DNA of 64,000 nt, taken from NCBI GenBank assembly GCA_002633005.1, contig NMRA01000397.1:269176-333175 (forward strand), given 5' to 3'. This DNA is from Phoronis australis (Eukaryota > Phoronida > Phoronidae). A program made the translations under genes and the position numbers. Positions 29,101 through 35,909 of this stretch are shown here, one piece after another (positions within the stretch are counted from its first letter, which is position 1; the number at the start of each line of letters is the position of its first letter). A model generated the notes under the pieces. That model had not been told where the DNA came from and made no database searches. It saw nothing but the letters and a program-made list of their open reading frames with translations.

Positions 29101-31578
29101 ATTTACTCACACATGTACGGCAAAAATTCTCGAATTTAGGACAGTCACTGAAAAAATAAATACTTTGAATCTGTCCTAAATTTTAGAAAAAGGCAATATT
29201 GGCATCCAAAATTCTGTAAAAAAGATGGAAAAACAACAGTGTTCGAAATCTTAGAACTCAGACATGTGATCAGTTGACAATGTTTTGATTTGTGGTTTTA
29301 GACAGTTTGAACAGCTGTGCAGATTTGTGATCGTTATTGATGACAAGAAATTCACACAATGTCCACAAAAACATAAACAGGGATGTTACTGACTATGAAT
29401 GCAATCGAATTAGTTACCAAATTTTGTGATAGGAAATACAAAAAATTCATATATATCTGTCGTGTAACATGCCTTGATTGATTATTCGCAATACGTCTTC
29501 ATGTTAAACTGTTCGCACACCAAACACAGACGACGCAACTGCAGTGTAACGCTGGTTTGTTTCTGAGGCAGCACATGCGACATAATTGTGAGTCACTCAA
29601 ACAGACCTTAGGAATTTTTACCGTACTTATAATTTATTCACATCATTGCCAAGGATTCATATTTCACACATGCATCCACACTTCTCTAGAATATTGCGGT
29701 GGTTAATGTTATGTTTATATCCCTGAATGTCCAAGGTATAAAATCAGTGGCAAAAAATTTACAACTTTTTAAGTGGTTGAAATCAAGAAGATATGACGTC
29801 ATATATTAACAAGAATTATACAGCACCAGGGAATCTATTGCTAGATAGGAATGTGAATGGGGTGGCACCATTATTGCAAGCCCTGAGACAAACCTGATAG
29901 TAAATGGACTCTTATTTTACTCCGCCCTTTTTTGAATTTTGAAATAATTTCATCCATGAATGACACAGATGGGAGGTATAATTTATTTATTACAGACTTT
30001 TATAAGAACCCTTTATTCTGCTTAACGCATACTTCCCAGGGAAAAATCTTAATTCGTCACAAAGCCGTGCACTGCGAGTATCAAAGTCAGACAATAATTC
30101 CCCTGAATTCATTTCAAAGTTTGTGTTGACTTCCAAACTTTAAGTTACTAACAGTTTTCCTAGATGTATTACCTTTCATTCACAATTGTTCCATTTATTT
30201 CGTGAAATCAGTGCATTTGCCATCACAGCAGTCAGCACACATCAACCACGCGCTTAAATTACAACAGGAAGCAAACAGATGGCAGTCTGAAATGTTCAGC
30301 AAAAATCAGGCAAGATCGGTGAAACCATGGCAAACTAATGTTAACACAACCTATATCAGGACAAAGTTATAAACAAACCTGGTCTTCATTTTCTTCAGAA
30401 AATGTCACTGCCGTAAGCTTGTAGTTGTGCACTAATAAGTATTCATTAATCAGGAAGTTCAAAGCTCTCATTTCATGTGGTTTTATATCCACACATGTTG
30501 GCTTTTCTTCTTCAGACTTGCGTTCTGGGGCAGACGATTCATTTTCTGAAATCAAACATGCCAACACCTACACAACCTGCTTCACTTTCAAATATACAAA
30601 ATGCGTATGGATAATCTCATTGCCAACATTCGCACCAATTTTTGTCTTACGAATACATTTCTTCTCTCATGTACAACAGTTACTTTAAAATTAACATTTG
30701 ATAACTTCTCACCAACACAAATGCCTGTCAGTACAGTGTTTATAAGAACCATAGCTTGTGAGAAAAGGAATCTCATTCAAGGATTAAAAATTTTTTTGTT
30801 CGACATTTTTTTATTTATCATTATGTTAGGATCAGTCTAGTGCGGTAGCAGCACTTCATTGACACAAACTTGGTCGAAGGCTCAGCTGTACTTTTTGTTT
30901 GACAGCTTAACAATACTTGCTCATAGTCTCTACGCAATCTCCTATCTTCAGGTGTGCAGTTATGAAGCAAAACACCAAGGACACATAACAGACAAACAAG
31001 TTAAAACCGTTTCTATATTTCGAGACCGTATCAAGCAATAGGTGAAATGAATGCGGAAACGAAATAAACAGTGAAATAAACAGTGACAACAGGTAGGACA
31101 TGCAAGCAGGTTGTTTATCACACAATGGGAAGCCCACAAGCCTAACAGAGTCTCTTTAAATAGTCATGAAAATCTGAGCAGCTCACAGGCATGCGATAAA
31201 CACCTGTGAGCTGCTCAGGTTTTCCATGACTGACCAACAGAGATGGAGTCTCTGGCTGGCCCTGTTCTGTCAGGCTTGTAGGCTCCCCATCATGTGATAC
31301 ACTCCCTGCTTGCATGCCCTTCTAGCTGCATCCACGATTTATTTCACAATTTTGCTTCTACGTTCATTTTACCTAATGTCTGATGAGACATGTGGTCTCG
31401 AAATGTAGCAACTATTTTTATTAACTTGTTTGTCCATTATGTCTCATGGTGTTTTGGTTCACAACTACGCCCCTGAAGATAGGAGATTGTACAGAGATTA
31501 TGAGCAAGTATATATAAAGGTAAAAGTACAGCAGCGGCTTCCACCAAGTTTGCATTATGTTAGGAAGAATGCCTGTGC

Positions 31579-31620
<42 letters not shown>

Positions 31621-34600
31621 CTCGACAGAGCAAGCTTAGCTACCATGACATCACTGTTACCAGTTTTATCATGTTTCAGGTCTTGAAAAATAAGCTGAAA
31701 ATACCAGTGAATAAACATAACACATCGCTTTCACTATGCCATTTTTATGTTAGAAATACTTGAGAATGGAATTAAGCTAAAAGTAAGATAAAAAATAGGA
31801 AAGACGGAGTCTAGTAACTCACTAATGGAAAACATCACATTACCTGAATGAGGATAATATTGAACAATACTTACCAGTAACAACTGTTAAATTGGCTCGC
31901 AAAGATTTGATTGTTTCTTGTGCTTTCCTGAGTTCAAACTCCAGAACTAAAACAGACCGGCACTCTATTGATAGTAAACAACTACAGCACCTTGTTCATA
32001 ATTTACTACACAGAAATTGTGTAAACTAATATCAAACAGATCCCAAGAATTACGGGAATATTTTCTGCATGTATTGAAAATTAGTTTGTTCAACACAAGC
32101 AGTGCTGCACAAAAATAGTTTCATCAACCATAATTTGAAAATTGACTCAAAAAAGGTATCGGCTCAAATTAATGAATGTTGAATTGATCACATTAAATGG
32201 TTTATGCTGCTTTGTGTGACTTGAATTAGTGTTTTACGTTCCAACCAACCAAAACCTATATCCACAGATACCTGCCACCCTATCCTCTTGTCTGTCACCA
32301 TCGTCCGAGTACCTGGCCCAGTCCAATGAGTCAAACGTTTGGCAACTGGGTGTCCGCCCTAAGACAACAATGACAACAAAGGTCAAATGAGTCTTCTGCC
32401 CAGTTAGTAACATTTAGCAAATGTTCCACACTCTTTAGCCAATGGACTGAGTTGATAGATTGTTGGACTTGTATCCGTACCATATGATTAACCTTGTGCA
32501 GTTGATTGGTACCAAATGCTACTTCTACACATATCTTCGACGAAGCTTAATTACAAGAATTAAGGTGACTTTGGCAAAGAATTCCAACTCCACTTTTTTG
32601 TCACCGTTAACTTTTTCACTACGTGCGCGATAACCACAAAGTATTTCAACTGAGTCACGTGAGTTAGGCAAAGGCTAGCGCCAGATTGAGCGAAGTGCGT
32701 GACGCTGGCACGTGAGCCGTGACATTTGCAAACTAGCAGGTGAAATTTGTAAGATTTGTGTCCTTTGGACTTTTTATTCATCAACATGCTTACATGCGTG
32801 ATTTCACATAACTTCCTCAAAATGGCACTTGGTAAGAGAAACTCTATCAAACTGCGACAGATTTTCATCGATTTGTTCAAATTATCTTGACTGAATCGTC
32901 TCCAGACTTATGGTATGAGTTAATTATAACTCCAAGTGCATATACGCAAGTTGCATTTGATTTGATTTCCCATATTTTGAAATTTGTAACTTTCTTTGGG
33001 GATGTACTTTCCGCCCTGAATGACTGCGGTATCCAGAGTGATGTACCGTATTCGCCGTCCGCCCAGGCCTCTATAAGCACCCCCCCAAGCGTTTCAGACT
33101 TTCCTAAAATAAGCGCCCAGTCCATGAACGCGTACGTGCAAAATATGCCTTACCTACAGTCATAAAATTCTACAGTAACGTCTTCAATTTATCAATAATA
33201 TCTGACAGTCCTGAAAAAATCATTGTGCCCAGAATTTGTAGACCACGAGCTTCGCTGTTATGTCGGTATTTAGCTGTGACTATACACTTCAAACTTCCGC
33301 CATGCCTCAAAACGAACACAAAAGTTTTGCTGATCTTGCAAGGACTGGGGGCCTTTCAAAACAGACGTAGTGTACTTGTCTACGGAATTGCCTTGTAGAT
33401 ATTTCCCGCTTTCAACAGGAATCCAAATTTCTCTGTACACGTGAAAACCGCAAATCGAAGACTAATAAAAAGCTTGGCCAGGGTTAAAAGCACGCGTGCT
33501 ACATACATGAACCTGTCATCAAAGACATTAGTTGGGAACTATCCATTCATGAAACGGGTAGCATAGCATTGGCAAAAAATGAATATTGGCACTAATTTCC
33601 GACAGTTTCTAATATTATAAAAATGTTTCCGTTATTTTTAAGATGGATTGTTTTATTAACCATAACTGATGTTTCTAAGCCAAATATCCGATAAAATGAC
33701 CACTGACAGTGAACGCTTACAGACCCTTACACCGAAAAATAACTGTCAGATAGTCACGTACGCATCCAGCCACACGGCGACTAATATGGGCTTTACCGAG
33801 ACAAATGTCGAACGTTTTTAGCACATGAGACCGGCAAGCGCCTCTGCTTGTGCAAATTTCTTTAGATACAATGCACATCTAGCTTGTTATATTGCGTGGT
33901 TCTGGCCAAAAGACTCTGCTCTGGCAAAATGAACTCTGGTGACACGACACGCATGTGCTCGCTTACTCACAAACGAAGACAAACTTCAAAACAAACGTCA
34001 CGTAACATGTGTGTTCGTCCAGACATTTTTCTCGTGTTACCGAACATACATGTATATGGCACGATGTAGCACAGATTTGTACTTAAACCTGCCATTAATC
34101 CCGACTCCACGGGATCTTAAAAATCTTAGGGACACTACTTGGAAAACTCAAGGAGGATTTCAGGTAATTTGCTTAAATCGAAACTGTATTTTTATTCAAG
34201 CATTCAAGTTGCCATATCGACGATTGCGAGGCAGTCAGTCGGCGAGTTTTCGCCCTGGGATGTCAGCACAATTTTCTGTAAAATGACCGTAATTTAGCAG
34301 CAAATTTTGATAGCAATGCACCACGGTTTTGTAGAAAGTCTTTCGTAGATTACAGATACGTCACAGAGCGTAAATATGATGAATCTTAGCTTCCGATTTC
34401 ACTCGTTTCGGAGACCGGGTTTCAACCGCCTTTAGGCAATGACCATCGCCTCTGTTGGCCTGAACCAGAGGCGATGCAGAGGCTATAGGCGCTCTGTATG
34501 CCAGAAGTTTTTCGGCGAATTATGCCTCGCACCGAGTTGGAAGGAATTAAACACATCGACAACCTCCTCAGATGTTCCTCTATGCGCGAAAGGTACTTAT

Positions 34601-35280
34601 AACAACGTGAGTTTGATGGTTTAGTTGGTGCGAGGCATAATTCGCCGAAAAGCTTCCGGCGTACAGAGCGCCTATAGCCTCTGCATCGCCTCTGGTTCGG
34701 GCCAACAGAGGCGATGGTCATTGCCTAAACCGCCTTAGGTTATAATAAGCGCCCCCCTTAAAATGAACTTTTCTAAGCGCCCTGGGCGGTTATTACGGCG
34801 AATACGGTACTTTCCTAGCAGTTTACAAGCGAGAGAAATGAGCTAATTATGAGGAGTGCACATTCCAATGATAACGCCCCCTTTAGACAATGTTCATTCT
34901 CTATCATGCTATCATGGGGTAAGGAACAGTCAACGTGACAATATAGTCGAATCCAGTTTTTACTAAGTAAAACTTGTTTGAAACTATTAAAAAGACTCAC
35001 GTAAACCAGGCGTCGGATCAGGGATCTGCCTCGTTCTCTCAAAGTTCCCAGGATTGGAAAAAAAATCGCGCAAATTCGGCAATTCTCGACCTCTCTCAAT
35101 CAGCTCAGTGTGCAATTCTAATGCAGACAATAACAGGTTTTCTTTGATAAGGAAGTTGGCAATCGATTCTACAGCCACATGATTGCTCGTTGGCTCTGAA
35201 ATTTGAAGTTTCTCAACACCACCATCAAGTTCATCTTCCACAGAATCCTCTCCAAAGAAAGGATTCAGGGAATCCGCCAT
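5032..35280 (-). CDS. RELCH: RELCH (LisH, coiled-coil and HEAT-repeat protein; KIAA1468 homologue), 21 exons, 3' end missing
   Basis: The joined exons give about 1032 codons that run colinear with vertebrate RELCH (about 1216 residues). In the family, RELCH is a Rab11 effector that binds oxysterol-binding protein and promotes cholesterol transfer from recycling endosomes to the trans-Golgi network. Seen here: an N-terminal block with ALELHTELIERGRELPNLRD (residues ~50-70) and DFFSNPGNFER; a coiled-coil segment LEFELRKAQETIKSLRANL (~123-145); a LisH motif ALNFLINEYLLVHNYKL (~172-190); a second coiled coil (~266-294); an acidic low-complexity linker (~295-417); then HEAT-type helices (~478-1032), including LIPLILCAASLHPDLKERD and SSLVLSMLQQML. 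All splice sites are GT-AG and the phases agree from exon to exon. The start is the only in-frame ATG before the shared promoter. Roughly the last 180 residues of the family length are absent and probably lie beyond base 1. Introns hold most of the window's repeats. Confidence 0.95.
5171..7193 (-). other. RELCH intron 20, no other feature seen
   Basis: AT-rich, unique-looking sequence. I see no exon, no modular repeat and no transposon ends. Confidence 0.5.
7194..7257 (-). CDS. RELCH: RELCH exon 20
   Basis: A 64-base exon encoding SVRTSTIPAFGTIMEFVTNR, very close to the vertebrate SVRIATIPAFGTIMETV block. The acceptor is TTTCAG and the donor is GTAAGT. Confidence 0.94.
7641..7723 (-). CDS. 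RELCH: RELCH exon 19
   Basis: It encodes LLVKGVSDSLVSTRIVPALV then TLASDPE, a HEAT helix pair conserved with vertebrates (RVAPALVTLSSDPE). It ends in phase 2 at GTGAGT. Confidence 0.93.
7880..9010 (-). repeat. CTCF-like-core modular repeat, RELCH-side copy 3 (degenerate)
   Basis: Modules with GCCACTATGGGGTGCCACAG, GCCACTATGAAGCACAACAG and similar cores, more diverged than the other copies. It lies in RELCH intron 18. Confidence 0.65.
9240..9339 (-). CDS. RELCH: RELCH exon 18
   Basis: It encodes SDQNNDELLLAVLWDGVVHK and SAEVRSSAAIMFE, matching HELLLTVLWYGVVHTSALVR. The acceptor is TTGCAG and the donor is GTATGT. Confidence 0.94.
9370..10470 (-). repeat. CTCF-like-core modular repeat, RELCH-side copy 4
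   Basis: It contains CCACTAGGAGGCACC at 10239-10253 and CCTCTAGGGGGCACAG near 9650. Its left ~480 bp (9370-9850) is closely related, in inverted orientation, to 51665-52190 in CDT1 intron 7. Confidence 0.75.
10924..11030 (-). CDS. RELCH: RELCH exon 17
   Basis: It encodes EDDRKLLSTFLSHHLCTLSL and SHVPLNSLQLTFTEL, nearly identical in pattern to EEDRKLLVGFLEDVMTLLSL in human. The acceptor is TTTCAG and the donor is GTAAGT. Confidence 0.93.
11400..11534 (-). CDS. RELCH: RELCH exon 16
   Basis: It has 45 codons in phase 0. It encodes VRCKFETAVELLETDLN and LLPVYTSGILAAFSE, corresponding to the VPIYATGVLTCY segment. Confidence 0.9.
11650..12960. repeat. pair of diverged direct repeats in RELCH intron 15
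   Basis: 11690-11960 and 12715-12955 share CAAAATGCATCAAAT, an AGATTAGCAA block, a GTTTACRAGC block and a common GAAATCCC end, about 1.0 kb apart in the same orientation. A fragment with GTGGCACCACTAGATG ties them loosely to the modular repeat. Confidence 0.45.
13418..13541 (-). CDS. RELCH: RELCH exon 15
   Basis: It encodes VSSLINICCDLSVQMFKLVP and CFSQHFGRPFIMNK. This aligns with the LIEIVGKIN and FFWRLCRTFGKIF region. The phase fits exon 14. Confidence 0.87.
13948..14110 (-). CDS. RELCH: RELCH exon 14
   Basis: It encodes SRLPVPMSSLTSVEVIIGDR and DSWEGLSFIVNQ, matching the FPRPMSPLQDVSTIIGSR and GWESLLWVVNQL blocks. The donor is GTAAGT. Confidence 0.93.
14555..15690 (-). repeat. CTCF-like-core modular repeat, RELCH-side copy 5
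   Basis: It begins with the AACAAGAGCAACATGGAGC end (complement of the usual GCTCTTGTT end) and carries GCCACTAGATAGCAC, GTCACTAGGCGGCGAAACAG and ACCACTAAGAGGCGCCACAA cores. It lies in RELCH intron 13. Confidence 0.75.
16029..16200 (-). CDS. RELCH: RELCH exon 13
   Basis: It encodes 57 codons, including LWTGVLKRVVPLLFLSSLE. It is less conserved than its neighbours but fits the phase on both sides (in phase 0, out phase 1). The donor is GTAAGT. Confidence 0.85.
16887..17051 (-). CDS. RELCH: RELCH exon 12
   Basis: It has 55 codons in phase 0. It encodes IRDLLVSCLGDSSSQVTSAA, PSFSLWSKELGRLETDLI and LVLDKLRICLQ, matching the LLLSALGDPSERVVSATHQ block of human RELCH. Confidence 0.92.
17580..17680 (-). 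repeat. fragment of the modular repeat
   Basis: One module only: TTTCATGAAAATCC followed by ATAGCCACTAGGATGTGATG. It is oriented like the other RELCH-side copies. Confidence 0.5.
17984..18284 (-). CDS. RELCH: RELCH exon 11 (HEAT repeats)
   Basis: A 301-base exon beginning with QMILTGCVVFAQCVGPTRVE and containing LLPQCWEQLAHKFPERR, GALAPYM and SSLVLSMLQQML. It is the strongest match to human RELCH in the window. The acceptor is TTCCAG and the donor is GTGAGC. Confidence 0.96.
19226..19338 (-). CDS. RELCH: RELCH exon 10 (HEAT region)
   Basis: It encodes ELIPLILCAASLHPDLKERD and NLLNILFNLIKRPDHEQ, very highly conserved. The 54-bp satellite array starts about 80 bp upstream of its acceptor. Confidence 0.95.
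19420..20824. repeat. 54-bp satellite with 216-bp higher-order repeats
   Basis: About 26 monomers of 54 bp (consensus includes GCACTGATACTGAGAGTAAA and TTGGCAGTAGACCCTCTTGT). From ~19450 to ~20557 four distinguishable monomers form a 216-bp higher-order unit repeated five times almost without change; the marker ATATTGAGTG recurs every 216 bp. After the single N at 20558 come simple monomers. Because 54 is a multiple of three, long frames stay open on both strands; these are not genes. It lies in RELCH intron 9. Confidence 0.95.
22239..22337 (-). CDS. RELCH: RELCH exon 9
   Basis: It has 33 codons in phase 0. It encodes VLKITDSQSENVVTMLARCL and PHIVPNVLLAKRE; the second block is nearly identical to vertebrates. 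Confidence 0.94.
23661..24204. mobile_element. TA-flanked TIR element, copy A (truncated by gap)
   Basis: It starts TA|CCGTATTCGCCGTAATAACC and is colinear with the left part of copy C (40609 on) for ~540 bp up to the assembly gap. The far end is missing. Confidence 0.75.
24205..24398. other. assembly gap (194 N)
   Basis: The gap joins a broken TIR element on the left to a modular-repeat end on the right, so it probably reflects a repeat the assembler could not resolve. Confidence 0.95.
24399..24596 (-). repeat. CTCF-like-core modular repeat, RELCH-side copy 6 (terminal module)
   Basis: Only the hairpin end remains: CGGTAGTCGGATCCGTCCGA through a GGACGGACGGAC run to the hairpin CATATAAATATGTGGGCGCA. 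Confidence 0.75.
25292..25370 (-). CDS. RELCH: RELCH exon 8
   Basis: It encodes NMSDTFKDALMKLAFQVSED then NRIASE, aligning with the FHQALLSFCRMSADSRL segment of human RELCH. The acceptor is TTTCAG and the donor is GTAAGA. Confidence 0.85.
26036..26404 (-). CDS. RELCH: RELCH exon 7 (acidic linker)
   Basis: The longest exon (369 bases), rich in S, E, D and Q, with no recognisable fold. It corresponds to the poorly conserved linker before the HEAT region. The preceding codon is completed across a TGTAG acceptor and the donor is GTGAGC. Confidence 0.85.
26677..26765 (-). CDS. RELCH: RELCH exon 6 (second coiled coil)
   Basis: It encodes EEQIDAMDTLIARLNGENRL and LHEQIQEME, a heptad-like leucine/isoleucine pattern. 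The donor is GTATGT and the exon ends in phase 2. Confidence 0.88.
27310..28115 (-). repeat. CTCF-like-core modular repeat, RELCH-side copy 7
   Basis: Modules with GCTACTAGGAGGCGCCACAG and GCCACTAAGTAGCGCAAAAT cores and ATGCCAAAAAACAGA linkers. It ends ~110 bp before the donor end of RELCH exon 5. Confidence 0.75.
28227..28415 (-). CDS. RELCH: RELCH exon 5
   Basis: It has 63 codons in phase 0. It encodes DFDDWDDVGLNIPKPPDLFH then LYRDYGNHM, one of the most conserved blocks of the family. The donor is GTGAGT. Confidence 0.95.
29100..29660. repeat. dispersed repeat, inverted partner of 3340-3860
   Basis: It contains GCTGTGCAGATTTGTGATCG, ATTTTGTGATAGGAAATA and CACCAAACACAGACGA, complements of blocks in the left copy. 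It lies in RELCH intron 4. Confidence 0.6.
30379..30545 (-). CDS. RELCH: RELCH exon 4 (LisH motif)
   Basis: It encodes an acidic stretch followed by MRALNFLINEYLLVHNYKLT and AVTFSEENEDQ. This is the LisH motif, which in other proteins mediates dimerisation. It has a TTTCAG acceptor and a GTTTGT donor and ends in phase 0. Confidence 0.94.
30820..31565. mobile_element. foldback element between 12-bp direct repeats
   Basis: ATTATGTTAGGA occurs at 30820-30831 and again at 31554-31565. Between them the sequence folds on itself along almost its full length. The inner stem is 31163-31189 against 31203-31230 (about 27 bp, loop ~13). Further out, CTCCTATCTTCAGG, CAAAACACCAAGGACACATA and AACAAGTTAA on the left pair with their complements at 31420-31490. 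The outermost pairing is ACAAACTTGGT with ACCAAGTTTGC. No coding capacity. It lies in RELCH intron 3. Confidence 0.8.
31583..31621. repeat. (TG)n(CG)n microsatellite
   Basis: Fifteen TG units run directly into CGCGCGCGC. This is an uninterrupted alternating purine-pyrimidine tract of 39 bases, a classic Z-DNA-prone sequence, beside the foldback element. Confidence 0.95.
31875..31946 (-). CDS. RELCH: RELCH exon 3 (coiled coil)
   Basis: A 72-base exon with a GTAAGT donor. It encodes LEFELRKAQETIKSLRANL, which is almost identical to the first coiled coil of human RELCH. Confidence 0.93.
32272..32358 (-). CDS. RELCH: RELCH exon 2
   Basis: It has a TTAG acceptor and a GTATCT donor and starts and ends in phase 1. 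It encodes FDSLDWARYSDDGDRQEDRV, matching the TLDSLDFARYSDDG region of vertebrate RELCH. Confidence 0.9.
32513..33045. repeat. dispersed repeat copy 1 (RELCH intron 1)
   Basis: Direct copy of 36585-37085, sharing CTTCTACACATATCTTCGA, GAATTCCAACTCCACTTTTT, AACTGAGTCACGTGAGTT and ATTATAACTCCA blocks. It is interrupted at its right end by the TIR element at 33046. The 47.9 kb THAP intron carries the beginning of the same sequence in inverted orientation. Confidence 0.8.
33044..34809. mobile_element. TA-flanked TIR element, copy B (complete, with nested insertion)
   Basis: TA|CCGTATTCGCCG at 33044-33057 and CGGCGAATACGG|TA at 34796-34809 are inverted. The body is colinear with copy C in the opposite orientation. 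The related repeat at 36.6-37.1 kb runs GATGCAGTTGCCTAGC where this locus has GATG|TA...TA|CTTTCCTAGC, so the empty site supports a TA target. It encodes no transposase I can see, so it is a non-autonomous DNA transposon, perhaps of the Tc1/mariner type or another family that uses TA. Confidence 0.85.
34424..34736. mobile_element. 295-bp inverted-repeat element with 9-bp target duplication, nested in copy B
   Basis: AACCGCCTT at 34424-34432 and 34728-34736 flank the element 34433-34727. It begins TAGGCAATGACCATCGCCTC and ends with the exact complement. The inverted arms are ~100 bp or more (CAGAGGCTATAGGCGCTCTG and GCGAATTATGCCTCGCACC recur inverted), leaving a short central spacer. A 9-bp duplication with long inverted repeats fits Mutator-like (MULE) elements. 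Confidence 0.9.
35001..35280 (-). CDS. RELCH: RELCH exon 1 (start codon)
   Basis: The ATG is the complement of 35278-35280. The exon encodes residues 1-93, beginning MADSLNPFFGEDSVEDELDG, and includes VESIANFLIKENLLLSALEL and the conserved FFSNPGNFER. It ends in phase 1 at a GTGAGT donor (34995-35000). Confidence 0.95.
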
Positions 35281-35518
35281 TTTGCACCAATCACGTGATC
35301 GTATTATTGTCTCGTGACATAAGAGACTTCTCGAGAATTGTCCCTTTAAATTTGAAAAAAGGTAGTTTATTCAATTTAGAGCCATAAAACAATTTATCAA
35401 AAACCCGTGGGTTGTTTATTGATCACATATTACACAAGTGAAATCAGACAGCTTCCCAGACTGTGTATCCTGTAGAATTTATTTCAAATTTATTACTACG
35501 TCGCAAGATTTGGCTAAA

Positions 35519-35527
35519 TCACGTGAC
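35519..35527. promoter_or_regulatory. CACGTG box (TCACGTGAC)
   Basis: A palindromic E-box of the kind bound by bHLH-zip factors (MYC, USF, TFE families), six bases before the E2F-type site. A second CACGTG sits at 35292-35297 next to the RELCH start, so each gene has one. Confidence 0.5.
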
Positions 35528-35532
35528 CTTGT

Positions 35533-35542
35533 GGCGCGAAAA
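35533..35542. promoter_or_regulatory. E2F-type site upstream of CDT1
   Basis: GGCGCGAAAA reads TTTTCGCGCC on the other strand, a full match to the E2F consensus TTTSSCGC. It lies 13 bases before the CDT1 ATG. CDT1 is an established E2F target in animals, so G1/S control is the simplest inference. Confidence 0.7.
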
Positions 35543-35555
35543 GTGAGCTTGGAAT

Positions 35556-35909
35556 ATGGCGCAGAGCAGGGTGACTGAATTTTTCAATGTCCGAAAACGT
35601 TCTAGCGACTTGCATCCAGCCAAGAGGAGGAAAATCGAACGTGTTGATGCATTCGATTTTTCACAAAGTGTGGTCCCTACTGTTGATGAATCAACTCAAT
35701 TAACGGGTTTGACACAAGATGAGGACAAAAAGGTACTACAGAGCGAAATTAAGGTGCCGCTGTCTAACAATGAAAATGACAATTTGGTACGAAGGACAAG
35801 CCGCGAACATAAACAGACAAAAGAGAGAACAGTGGAAAAATACGTTGTTACCGAGTGCACTACTATTGATACTGCTTTTAAACGTTGTTCAAAGAAACCA
35901 TTCACTGAG
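35556..35909 (+). CDS. CDT1: CDT1 exon 1 (PIP degron)
   Basis: The start ATG has A at -3 and G at +4. It encodes 118 residues beginning [15 protein letters not shown], followed by a basic, disordered region with the nuclear-localisation-like KRRK. The donor is GTAACG, phase 0. Confidence 0.94.

Larger units (their letters stand above)
35281..35555. promoter_or_regulatory. shared bidirectional promoter of RELCH and CDT1
   Basis: The 275 bases between the two opposing start codons must contain both promoters and both 5' leaders unless upstream non-coding exons exist. I see no TATA box in a typical place. Visible candidate sites are CCAAT at 35287-35291 overlapping a CACGTG box (35292-35297), a second CACGTG box (35520-35525, core of TCACGTGAC) and an E2F-type site (35533-35542). 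Divergent TATA-less promoters of this size commonly serve housekeeping and cell-cycle genes. Confidence 0.8.
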
